Below, one piece after another: positions 16,356-24,355 of a stretch of 38,868 nucleotides of DNA. How positions within the stretch are numbered: position 1 is the first letter of the stretch; each line of letters begins with the position of its first letter. The stretch comes from Shewanella holmiensis (GTDB lineage Bacteria; Pseudomonadota; Gammaproteobacteria; Enterobacterales; Shewanellaceae). The stretch covers positions 1-38,868 of the forward strand of contig NZ_JAMTCD010000032.1 in NCBI RefSeq assembly GCF_025370255.1. Direction: 5' to 3'. Under the pieces are notes generated by a model that saw only the letters and a list, made by a program, of their open reading frames with translations, did no database searches and was not told the DNA's origin. The position numbers were made by a program, and so were the translations under genes.

Positions 16356-19205
16356 TTAGGCTTTGCTGATCTGACACAAAGAGGCTTTTGTCTCTTGCAT
16401 CTGAGTCACAACATCATACCCATAAGTCAGCACTGTGTTAGCTGACTCACCAATCACATACGGGACTGTCCCTTCTGGATAGTTTTTCTCAAGGCTTTCA
16501 CCTTCAAACACACCAGCGAAGTGGTAAGGCATGAAACATTCACCAGCGATAACACGAGGCGTCACCATTGCTTTTACAGTGATCTTCGCACCTTCAGGGC
16601 CATGTACAAATACAGTATCACCATCGCGAATACCGCGATCTGCTGCATCTGCAGGGCTCATTTCGATAAACATTTCTTGCTGTAATTCAGCAAGCCATGG
16701 GTTCGAACGTGTTTCTTCACCGCCGCCTTCCATTTCAACCAAACGACCAGATGTCAGTGCTAACGGGTAATCCTTAGCAAAGTCTTTGTCTTGAATGGTT
16801 TTGTAAAGAGTCGGAAGACGCGCAACCATACGGTCATCATAAGTTGGGTATTTAGAAACCAAATCACGACGAGGGGTATATAACGGCTCACGATGTAGTG
16901 GGATATCATCAGGGAAGTTCCACACAATACAACGCGCTTTCGCGTTACCGTATGGGATACAACCATGTTTGATTGCCACACGCTGAATACCACCAGAAAT
17001 GTCAGTTTTCCAGTTTTTACCTTCAGCGTGTTTCTTCTCTTCAGCGGTTAAATCATCCCACCAGCCAAGCTGTTTTAGCATGTCGGCAGTAAACTCTGGG
17101 TAACCATCTTGAATTTCAGCACCTTTAGAGAATGAACCTTCAGCAAGAATATTATTGCCGTTATGCTCAACACCGTAACGTGCACGGAAGTTACCACCAC
17201 CGTCTTTGACTTCACGACCTGTGCGATACAGAATTTGCGTACCAGGATGCTTCATCTCTGGTGTACCCCAACAAGGCCAAGGTAAACCATAGGTTTCACC
17301 TTTAGCTGGACCGCCTGGTGCTTCAAGTGAATCCACATCGAAGGTGCCCCAGTTTTGTTGGTGCATTTTCAAACGTTCTGGGCTTTGGCCTGTGTAACCA
17401 ATGGTCCACATACCTTTGTTGAATTCACGGGTGACGTCTTCAACATTTGGCTCATCGTTATTAACAGCAATATGCTTACACAATTGCTCAGCAATGCCCC
17501 ATTTTTTCGCCAGTTTATACATGATCACGTGATCAGGTAATGACTCAAATAGTGGTTCAATAACTTGGTCACGCCACTGTAATGAACGGTTTGACGCTGA
17601 CACAGAACCATAAGTTTCAAACTGAGTCGCTGCAGGTAATAGATAAACACCATCTTGACGTTGGTGCATGACACCCGCCATAGTTGGGAATGGATCGACA
17701 ACCACTACTGTGTCCATTTTGTTCAATGCTTCACGCACTTCACGACCACGGGTTTCAGTGTTTACTGACTGTCCCCAGAAAAACGCAAGACGAATATTGT
17801 CTTTTTGCGCAATTTTGGTTTTGTCTTCTAACACGCCATCGTGCCAACGTGAACATGGAATACCCGCTGATGTTTGTGGATCTTGGCCTAAGTAAGCCGT
17901 TTGATCAAAACGTTGTTTAATCCAGCTTGGTTCTAGGTCCCATACATTTGCCCAGTGATCCCAAGCGCCAGAGGTTAAGCCGTAGTAGCCTGGTAAGTTA
18001 TCGAATAACAAACCAAAGTCAGTTGCGCCCTGTACGTTATCGTGACCACGGAAAATGTTTGTTCCGCCACCTTCAACACCCATGTTGCCAAGGGCTAATT
18101 GAAGAATACAATATGCACGAGTATTCGCGTTACCCACGTGATGCTGAGTACCACCCATACACCATACTATGGTGCCAGGCTTAGTTTCAGCCATCATTTT
18201 AGCGACGCGGTACATTTGTGCTTTTGGCACACCCACAACATGCTCAACTTCTTCAGGAGGGTACTTCTTCACTTCTTCTTGAATACGTTCCATACCGTAT
18301 ACACGTTGTGAGATGAAGCTTTCATCTTGCCAACCATTTTCGAAGATGTGCCATAACAAACCATAAATAAATGGAATGTCAGTACCTGGACGAATATGGA
18401 CATATTCATCTGATTTAGCCGCTGTACGAGTAAAACGAGGATCAACAACAATGATTTTTGCGCCGCGCTCTTTACCAATTAATATGTGCTGCATCGCAAC
18501 TGGATGCGCTTCACATGGGTTAGAGCCGATAAACATCATGCATTTTGAGTTGCGGATATCATTGAACGAGTTAGTTTGCGCACCGTAACCCCAAGTGTTT
18601 GCAACACCGGCTACCGTGGTAGAGTGACAAATACGTGCAGAATGGTCGACATTGTTAGTGCCCCACATCGCAGCAAATTTGCGGTATAAATAAGCTTGCT
18701 CGTTTGAAAACTTCGCGCTACCCATGAAGTAAACAGAATCTGGACCTGATTCAGCACGGATATCTAATGCTTTTTGGCCAACTTCTTCAATGGCTTGTTC
18801 CCACGATAAACGCTTCCATTTTCCGCCTTCCAGCTTCATTGGATATTTAAGGCGTTTTTCACCATGGCCGTGCTCACGTAAAGCAGCACCTTTGGCACAA
18901 TGCCCACCTTGGTTAAATGGATGATCGAACGCGGGTTCTTGACCCGTCCACACTCCATTTTGCACTTCTGCGTATATTCCACATCCCACCGAACAGTGAG
19001 AACAAATGGTACGTTTAATCTCAGTTGGCGCGTTATGCGGTACATCTTTGGCCTCAGCTTTTCGCATCATGCCGGCACCTAACATTGACGCTGCTGCAAT
19101 TCCACCTGTCGCCAAACTGGCTGACTTGAGGAACTGACGTCGGTTAAGTCCTAGGCCTGGCTTTTCAGCTTTTGCGACCGTGTCAGATTTACGGGTTAAT
19201 CGCAT
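16356..19205 (-). CDS. fdhA: Formate dehydrogenase catalytic subunit, copy 2 (Cys type)
   Basis: The 949-residue molybdopterin enzyme has a Tat signal (NRRQFLKSAS), [4Fe-4S] ligands Cys68, Cys71, Cys75 and Cys103, and active-site Cys193 in HSARICHSTTVAG. Like copy 1 it is a cysteine-type formate dehydrogenase acting in the periplasm. The two copies share long identical blocks with scattered differences, which points to an old duplication rather than a recent one. AGGAGAGGG precedes the ATG. A small Tat protein gene lies just upstream and fdhB2 just downstream. Possible division of labour between the copies, such as different metals, growth conditions or electron partners, cannot be read from sequence. 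Confidence 0.95.
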   Translation of the reverse strand: MRLTRKSDTVAKAEKPGLGLNRRQFLKSASLATGGIAAASMLGAGMMRKAEAKDVPHNAPTEIKRTICSHCSVGCGIYAEVQNGVWTGQEPAFDHPFNQGGHCAKGAALREHGHGEKRLKYPMKLEGGKWKRLSWEQAIEEVGQKALDIRAESGPDSVYFMGSAKFSNEQAYLYRKFAAMWGTNNVDHSARICHSTTVAGVANTWGYGAQTNSFNDIRNSKCMMFIGSNPCEAHPVAMQHILIGKERGAKIIVVDPRFTRTAAKSDEYVHIRPGTDIPFIYGLLWHIFENGWQDESFISQRVYGMERIQEEVKKYPPEEVEHVVGVPKAQMYRVAKMMAETKPGTIVWCMGGTQHHVGNANTRAYCILQLALGNMGVEGGGTNIFRGHDNVQGATDFGLLFDNLPGYYGLTSGAWDHWANVWDLEPSWIKQRFDQTAYLGQDPQTSAGIPCSRWHDGVLEDKTKIAQKDNIRLAFFWGQSVNTETRGREVREALNKMDTVVVVDPFPTMAGVMHQRQDGVYLLPAATQFETYGSVSASNRSLQWRDQVIEPLFESLPDHVIMYKLAKKWGIAEQLCKHIAVNNDEPNVEDVTREFNKGMWTIGYTGQSPERLKMHQQNWGTFDVDSLEAPGGPAKGETYGLPWPCWGTPEMKHPGTQILYRTGREVKDGGGNFRARYGVEHNGNNILAEGSFSKGAEIQDGYPEFTADMLKQLGWWDDLTAEEKKHAEGKNWKTDISGGIQRVAIKHGCIPYGNAKARCIVWNFPDDIPLHREPLYTPRRDLVSKYPTYDDRMVARLPTLYKTIQDKDFAKDYPLALTSGRLVEMEGGGEETRSNPWLAELQQEMFIEMSPADAADRGIRDGDTVFVHGPEGAKITVKAMVTPRVIAGECFMPYHFAGVFEGESLEKNYPEGTVPYVIGESANTVLTYGYDVVTQMQETKASLCQISKA

Positions 19206-19223
19206 TTCACCCTCTCCTATTAG

Positions 19224-19418
19224 TTATTTACTTAACGAGGCATAGTAGTTACGAATATGCTCTGTTTCTCTGTAGTTATTGCCCGATGGCTCGTCCGTTG
19301 CTTTGGGTGAGGCCGCTAATACAGGGGCGCTCACACTGGCAACCGCACCTGCTACGCTGCCTAACGCTAAGGCTTTTAGCATTTGACGGCGACCCATGTC
19401 GGAAGCTTGCTTCTTCAT
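19224..19418 (-). CDS. Small Tat-signal protein of the fdh operon (FdhX), copy 2
   Basis: The 64-residue product has a twin-arginine motif (GRRQMLKALALG), an Ala/Val-rich hydrophobic region and a tail YRETEHIRNYYASLSK. It belongs to the same Tat-target family as the copy before fdhA1, and the two are conserved mainly in the Tat region and the C-terminal ETxHIRxYY motif. A good AGGAG site precedes the ATG. The gene sits 18 bases before fdhA2. The short mature part of about 30 residues suggests a structural or chaperone role rather than an enzyme. Confidence 0.85.
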   Translation of the reverse strand: MKKQASDMGRRQMLKALALGSVAGAVASVSAPVLAASPKATDEPSGNNYRETEHIRNYYASLSK

Positions 19419-19492
19419 AGTTTCTCCTTGTTGAAATCACCCTAATCACTTAGGGCATGAATGGCTTAATACTGGCGTGATGCCATAAACCA
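19419..19492 (-). promoter_or_regulatory. Hairpin-containing gap between the TorD-like gene and fdhX2
   Basis: A 74-base gap holds an inverted repeat CCCTAA-tcac-TTAGGG (19440-19455) and a looser GGCAT/ATGCC pair. Without a T-run it is not a clear terminator. It may be an RNA-processing or attenuation element inside the operon. Confidence 0.35.
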
Positions 19493-20158
19493 TTAGTTTA
19501 CTTGCACGACCTCGTCTGTTACCGGTTCAAGTTCTTCACTGCCTGGGCAGTTAACCGGTATATTCAAACTCAGTTGGTCAAATTCATTTACTTCTGCCTC
19601 AAAAAACGCTTTGGCTAATTGCGCTACGGGCAGATAAAACTTGGCACTGGGTGTTTTCGCCAATGCTTCACAAAAACGATTAATCCAAGAGCCAATGTGA
19701 CGTTGATAAAATGCCAGCTGGCGATAACCTGGGGCTTCTAAAATCAAAATCCCCATAACTTCACATAATGCTGCAACATGATCTTCAGGCTCTTTGACAT
19801 TGTCTTCACGCTCAAACCCCATTTGCATTAGGTCATTACGTAACAGTGCTAGCGGTTTATCCATTAATGAGCCAGTCATAAACCAACTACCATAAGGGAT
19901 AATTTCACCACTGCCTACACCTAGGAAAATACTGAAATACTCGTCTTCAAGTGTAGTCACATCACTGGTTTTTGCTGCTGTTTTTAAAGCAATCCATGCT
20001 TGATTCATTGCATTGCCTTCATCGGCTTCTACATCTAAATCCGCTAAAAATTGTAATAATTCTTCGCTTGGATGACGACGTAGCAATGCGGCTAATAGCT
20101 GATAAATATCGGCTCTTAGTTGATCGTTTTCGCTGATTTCTCTTTCTATTTGGGTCAT
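19493..20158 (-). CDS. TorD/DmsD-family cytoplasmic chaperone for FdhA
   Basis: The 221-residue all-helical protein resembles the TorD family of redox-enzyme maturation chaperones, with the characteristic region IPYGSWFMTGSLMDKPLALL and a later EPEDHVAALCEVMGIL. Such proteins bind Tat signals of molybdoenzymes and aid cofactor insertion before export. Its position between the ferredoxin gene and fdhX2-A2 makes FdhA1 and FdhA2 the likely clients; this is inference. The ATG at 20158 (MTQIEREISEND) lies 10 bases after the preceding gene's stop; a longer frame would overlap that gene by about 40 bases. Confidence 0.88.
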   Translation of the reverse strand: MTQIEREISENDQLRADIYQLLAALLRRHPSEELLQFLADLDVEADEGNAMNQAWIALKTAAKTSDVTTLEDEYFSIFLGVGSGEIIPYGSWFMTGSLMDKPLALLRNDLMQMGFEREDNVKEPEDHVAALCEVMGILILEAPGYRQLAFYQRHIGSWINRFCEALAKTPSAKFYLPVAQLAKAFFEAEVNEFDQLSLNIPVNCPGSEELEPVTDEVVQVN

Positions 20159-20168
20159 AGCGGATCTC

Positions 20169-21851
20169 TTATCGCAATTGCTTTTCTGGATCTTGAAGAA
20201 TGTCTTCAAACATATCTTTTACGCGGCAATCACCGCACATTTTTAATCTTTCAATGTTGGCACTAAATGCACTGTGCGCACCGACCATTTCAACCATTTT
20301 ATGCACCATTGATTGTGTCGCAAATGCACTACCACATCGAATACACTCAAACGGCGCTTCTTCTTTTAAGGTGGTAACCCCTTGGCGACTTTGTTGGTCA
20401 AAGTTAATTTGTGGCACTAAACTAATTACGTTTTCAGGGCATGAACTTTCACATAAACCACATTGCACACAATCTTGCTCAACAAAGCGTAATGCTGGCG
20501 ATTCGCCACCATCTTTTAAGGCTTGAGTCGGACAGGTTGAGACACACGACATACACAGGGTGCATTTATCAACATTTAACTTCACCTGACCATAAGGCAC
20601 ATTTGGCAAAGCAAGTTGAGTTTGAATTGCACCAGCCTGACTATTTAAATGGTCAATGGCTTGGTACAAGATGTCTCGCTTGGCATTACTGGCTCCAGCA
20701 TCTGTTATCACTGTCATTGGCACAATAACAGGCCAAGTTGTACTGATGGCTAAAGGTTGTTCAAGCGTAGCAAGGTCTGATGCCGAAATAAGGCGTAAGC
20801 GTTGCGGCTGACCCATTTCATCAAGAATACGATTAGCTAAGGTTAATTCACCTTGAAGCATTTGCGTCAATGTCGGCGCGGTCGCGTCGGTGTTAAGGAC
20901 TAACACCTCCCTTGCACCATGGGCCAATGCGGCTAACCAATGATCAATACTGGCTACGGTAATCTCTTCCATTGCGACTGGCAGCACATCACCCGATAAC
21001 GTATCTGTAATCAGCTCACTGCCGAGAATATTGTCATGAAATAATATGACTGGCGCGACCTGTGCTTCAGCACGGTAACGACTGATTAATTTTTCAAGAT
21101 AGGAGTGCAAAGATTTTGGCGTAGGCAAATCATAGCTGATAGCCCCCGTTGGACATAAATTGGTACAACTGCCAGCACCATGGCAAAGATAAGGGTCTAT
21201 TTCGATTTTCTGTTCAATACTGCTGATTGCATCCGCCGGACAGAAGTTCAAACAGCGATTACAGCCATTAATACCATTTCGATGGTGGGCACAAATGTCA
21301 CTGTTTACTTTGACATATCTGGGCTTATCAAACTCTCCGACTAAATCAGGTATTTGCTCAATGGCATCGGCTAATTTGTTAGCATCTTGACCCACATAGA
21401 AATAACCTGCAGGCAGCATTTCAAGGTTAATGCAAGGCGTTGAACTTAAATCGAGAATGATGTCGAAGTGAGCTTGACGGATCGCAACAACGCTTAGCTC
21501 AGCCACGCCCCCAGCATCGGACTCAACACTGACCTGAAATTGACCTAAAAAGCCTTTAATACTTTTTAGTTTATTGTAAAAACTGTCTACACCTTCTGCA
21601 GCGTTCATCACCTTTTCAAGATGTGCTTCATCTTGGCTAGTAATAGACTCGTTAGCTAAAACGACTCGACTTGCCATCGTTGACAGGCTATCTGCAGCCA
21701 AACGCGCTAAATCTTCAGGCCCAATAATTAACACATGACCTTGAGTGGTATAACTGACAGTTGGCGGGATCAAATTCTGCAGAATTTGGGTACTCGCCAT
21801 CACTTGTTGCCGAGCGATTTTAAGCTCAGACTGAGATTGTCTCATACTCAT
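20169..21851 (-). CDS. Multi-[4Fe-4S] ferredoxin-like protein of the fdh operon
   Basis: The 560-residue protein has no signal peptide or membrane helix, so it should be cytoplasmic. An N-terminal region (about 35-170) contains a LIIGPEDLARLAADSL segment like a nucleotide-binding start. Cluster motifs follow at Cys187/197/200/204, Cys223/229/233, Cys430/433/436/440 and Cys461/464/467/471. Two CxxC pairs (503-506 and 539-542) at the end resemble a zinc-ribbon or rubredoxin-like site. The second motif reads CHGAGSCTNLCP and lacks the usual second cysteine. It belongs to the ferredoxin-like proteins that travel with DUF3305/3306 and fdh genes. A role in electron supply for FdhA maturation or in cytoplasmic electron exchange is inference. 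AGGA lies five bases before the ATG. Confidence 0.8.
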   Translation of the reverse strand: MSMRQSQSELKIARQQVMASTQILQNLIPPTVSYTTQGHVLIIGPEDLARLAADSLSTMASRVVLANESITSQDEAHLEKVMNAAEGVDSFYNKLKSIKGFLGQFQVSVESDAGGVAELSVVAIRQAHFDIILDLSSTPCINLEMLPAGYFYVGQDANKLADAIEQIPDLVGEFDKPRYVKVNSDICAHHRNGINGCNRCLNFCPADAISSIEQKIEIDPYLCHGAGSCTNLCPTGAISYDLPTPKSLHSYLEKLISRYRAEAQVAPVILFHDNILGSELITDTLSGDVLPVAMEEITVASIDHWLAALAHGAREVLVLNTDATAPTLTQMLQGELTLANRILDEMGQPQRLRLISASDLATLEQPLAISTTWPVIVPMTVITDAGASNAKRDILYQAIDHLNSQAGAIQTQLALPNVPYGQVKLNVDKCTLCMSCVSTCPTQALKDGGESPALRFVEQDCVQCGLCESSCPENVISLVPQINFDQQSRQGVTTLKEEAPFECIRCGSAFATQSMVHKMVEMVGAHSAFSANIERLKMCGDCRVKDMFEDILQDPEKQLR

Positions 21852-21897
21852 TGCGTTCCTAAATTTTTTATTATTAAGTGAGCTAATTGCCCACTCG

Positions 21898-21943
21898 CAA
21901 TATCTTGCGATATTGATTCATTGCTATCCGCTAATCATTAGCG
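21898..21943 (-). repeat. Two small palindromes in the operon gap
   Basis: The 100-base gap between the DUF3306 and ferredoxin genes holds CAATATC-ttgc-GATATTG (21898-21915 approximately) and CGCTAAT-c-ATTAGCG (21929-21943). Neither is followed by a good T-run. They may be RNA-processing hairpins, partial attenuators or operators. Confidence 0.4.
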
Positions 21944-21951
21944 ACCAACAA

Positions 21952-22617
21952 TCAGCTCGCTTTTACCGCATCACCAGTAAAAGAATGGGATTGCAGCTCA
22001 TCAGGCTGCGCTTCCATTGAGGCTAATGCTTGGTTAGCATCGACATTTTCCAAATCTGTACTGCTTAACTCTTGAGTTTCTGCGCTAACACTATCGGTTT
22101 CTGGGGCATGGTCACTGGAATCATTCAGTTCATCAGACTGATTGGTTTCCTGTGTTTCATCCTCTGGCGCTTCTTCTTTCTCTATAACGTGTTTAAATAC
22201 TTTTTTTGCTAACTCGGCTGATACTTCAGCAGACAGCTTGGGTTGATTAGTATAATCAAGCGCATATTCTAGTAACCCATCAATATGCCCGTATTGCGGC
22301 TGTTTCCACAGCGCGCGTAACGCTGCAGCTTTTGCTGCTGGGTCAACATTTTTAGCCATAAAGCTAGCAAAACTACCACCGACTTCTATCGAGTCTGGAT
22401 CAGGCAAGTCATCCGCCTGCAGCACCGTATCTGTTGCAGCTTGCTCATCTTGCTGCACCTTGCTATCCACATCTGCAGTTTGGCTTATTAATGCAGCGGT
22501 ATCATCCGATTCAGTCTGGCTAATTAAACTAGATTCATGTTGTTCAGCATCCTGTTGCTCGGCTTCTTTGGCAACATTTTCACGGCGCTGATTCCAACGG
22601 CTTAATAATCCACTCAT
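21952..22617 (-). CDS. DUF3306 family protein
   Basis: The 221-residue protein starts MSGLLSRWNQRREN, typical of DUF3306. The core (about 75-150) contains DDLPDPDSIEVGGSFASFM and an ALRALWKQPQY segment near residues 100-108. The rest is acidic, glutamine/glutamate-rich low complexity, likely disordered. Its start overlaps the DUF3305 stop as ATGA (22614-22617), so the two are translationally coupled. Genes of this family accompany formate dehydrogenases in proteobacteria. The molecular function is unknown to me; a cytoplasmic assembly role is inferred from context. Confidence 0.8.
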   Translation of the reverse strand: MSGLLSRWNQRRENVAKEAEQQDAEQHESSLISQTESDDTAALISQTADVDSKVQQDEQAATDTVLQADDLPDPDSIEVGGSFASFMAKNVDPAAKAAALRALWKQPQYGHIDGLLEYALDYTNQPKLSAEVSAELAKKVFKHVIEKEEAPEDETQETNQSDELNDSSDHAPETDSVSAETQELSSTDLENVDANQALASMEAQPDELQSHSFTGDAVKAS

Positions 22618-23081
22618 TGCATTTTTCCTGAGCGATTCGCACTTGGGCCATCATTCGTGCGGCGATTAACATGCTTACGACGGTGAGCACTGATCTCAAC
22701 TTCACCATGGCGTGTTATGAAAGCTTCAATCCAGCAAGCAATCGCTTTGGGCATTAGCACGTTGAACACTGGCGTATCAGACTCTAAACAACCTGCACCC
22801 ACATTTTGATCTGCTGAGATCATCGCGGGCACCCAAGTACCATCAGATAATTCATCACACACGATATACAGCATGGCATTATCCATATCGAGGTTGATAC
22901 GGTAGCTGCCACGTTGATCACGATGCAGCTCTAATAGAATTAACCTTGCACCTTCTGGCATAGGCTCGGTAGCGGGAACCATTTGGTCCATTTCCCACTT
23001 TGTAGTTGTCCAGCGGCCTACTTGTTTTGTCACTTGTTTTAACGAGACATACATTGGCCAAACGCTTTCGGTATGTTGCAT
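22614..23081 (-). CDS. DUF3305 family protein
   Basis: The product of about 155 residues contains the DUF3305 hallmark WPMYVSLKQVTKQVGRWTTTKW near its start, followed by a beta-rich region (RLILLELHRDQRGSYRINLD, then LYIVCDEL). The C-terminus is basic (HRRKHVNRRTNDGP). The start chosen is the ATG at 23081 (MQHTESVWPMY), with AAGGTG nine bases upstream; in-frame starts at 23099 and 23255 would give up to 213 residues but lack good ribosome binding sites. It is the first gene of the fdh operon and coupled to DUF3306. Function unknown; linked to formate dehydrogenase by gene neighbourhood. Confidence 0.78.
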   Translation of the reverse strand: MQHTESVWPMYVSLKQVTKQVGRWTTTKWEMDQMVPATEPMPEGARLILLELHRDQRGSYRINLDMDNAMLYIVCDELSDGTWVPAMISADQNVGAGCLESDTPVFNVLMPKAIACWIEAFITRHGEVEISAHRRKHVNRRTNDGPSANRSGKMQ

Positions 23082-23470
23082 GCGGTACTTCACCTTCATT
23101 CCACTTAACCACTCAATACTTGATCTAACATGCGTATCGAATTGTAAATACCCTACAGTTACCCTTGGTAGAGCAATAATAATGCCAACATGTTTTATAG
23201 GGATAAGTTTGAGGTGGATCGCAAAAGCCTCAACACATAGGGACAATTTGTCCAAAGCTCATGTAACAGTAGGACATAAGTACACGTTTGAATAGCGACG
23301 ATAAACAAAACATGCGCTAGATCACGCAATACCAAACATCTGCATGTCGGTAAGGTAAAAATTGATATTCTTGAGCCTAAAGAAGTTCATTGCAGCTGTT
23401 CGTATTTGGCGTGTCATTATGATTTTATAGCGGTAATGTCAGCCCAAAACTCCAAAGGTAAATCTTGCTT
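23082..23470. promoter_or_regulatory. Divergent promoter region, fdh operon and fdhD
   Basis: This is 389 bases between the divergent DUF3305 gene and fdhD. It should hold the main promoter of the fdh gene cluster and that of fdhD. No convincing FNR (TTGAT-N4-ATCAA) or CRP palindrome was seen. A possible N-terminal extension of DUF3305 occupies 23082-23255 in frame. Confidence 0.4.
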
Positions 23471-24301
23471 ATGACTCAAAAACCAACGGTGAAATTTGTT
23501 AAAACCCAAACGGAAGTGCCGCTTACATTACCAGTAGTAGCCTATAACGAAGAAGGTGAAGCATTAGATAAATTTGTTGCCTGCGAGCGCCCACTTACAG
23601 TCTATTTAAACTGGCAACCCATTGTGACGTTAATGACATTGGGGGCAAAACCTGAGTCACTTACATTAGGTTATTTAAAAAATCAGGGATTTATCAGCGA
23701 CATTCATTTACTCGAGTCGGTCATTGTTGATTGGGAGGTTAATTCTGCCGCGGTAATTACCAAAGAAAACATCGATGACTTAACGGAAAAACTGTCGGAA
23801 AAAACGGTTACCTCGGGGTGTGGACAAGGCACGGTTTACGGCAGTTTTTTACAAGGATTAGATGAAATTCATTTACCAACACCACAATTAAAACAATCGG
23901 TTATTTATAGCTTATTAAAAAACATCAGTGCGTATAACGACACTTACAAAAATGCCGGTGCTGTGCATGGTTGTGGTATTTGTGTTGATGATCAAATTCT
24001 GGCGTTTGTAGAAGATGTTGGCCGCCATAATGCGGTCGATACCTTAGCTGGCGATATGTGGATGGAGCAACAAACAGGTGGCGATAAAATCTTTTATACC
24101 ACAGGACGACTGACCTCTGAGATGATTATCAAGGTGGCAAAAATGGGTATTCCGGTTCTATTATCTCGCAGTGGGGTCACACAAATGGGTTTAGAATTGG
24201 CACAACAATTAGGAATTACCCTTATCGCCCGCGCCAAAGGACGCCACTTTTTGGTTTACAATGGTGTTGAAAATATCAGCTATGATGCCAAACAAAAATA
24301 G
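23471..24301 (+). CDS. fdhD: Formate dehydrogenase accessory sulfurtransferase FdhD, variant motif
   Basis: The 276-residue cytoplasmic protein matches FdhD, which carries sulfur from a cysteine desulfurase to the molybdenum cofactor of formate dehydrogenase. Family blocks present are LGYLKNQGFI, EDVGRHNAVDTLAGD, YTTGRLTSEMIIKVA and PVLLSRSGVT. The usual CxxC in the middle is here SGCGQG (Cys117, with Gly at the second position), while a new HGCGICV (Cys168 and Cys171) occurs just before the EDVGRHN block. The ATG at 23471 with AAAGGT upstream is preferred over a TTG two codons earlier. It is divergent from the fdh operon it serves. Confidence 0.92.
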   Translation: MTQKPTVKFVKTQTEVPLTLPVVAYNEEGEALDKFVACERPLTVYLNWQPIVTLMTLGAKPESLTLGYLKNQGFISDIHLLESVIVDWEVNSAAVITKENIDDLTEKLSEKTVTSGCGQGTVYGSFLQGLDEIHLPTPQLKQSVIYSLLKNISAYNDTYKNAGAVHGCGICVDDQILAFVEDVGRHNAVDTLAGDMWMEQQTGGDKIFYTTGRLTSEMIIKVAKMGIPVLLSRSGVTQMGLELAQQLGITLIARAKGRHFLVYNGVENISYDAKQK

Positions 24302-24317
24302 TGGCGCTATCAAAAAA

Positions 24318-24349
24318 GGGTTGAATTAAAACAGGGTTGAATTAAAACA
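24318..24349. repeat. 16-bp tandem duplication
   Basis: GGGTTGAATTAAAACA occurs twice in tandem (24318-24333 and 24334-24349), followed by a run of six G. It lies in the 54-base gap between the convergent fdhD and rlmF. It looks like a slippage duplication; no terminator is seen here. Confidence 0.85.
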
Positions 24350-24355
24350 GGGGGG

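Noticed and set aside
24318..24349. The 16-bp tandem duplication as a regulatory iteron
   Set aside because: Only two copies, located between convergent genes; replication slippage is simpler.
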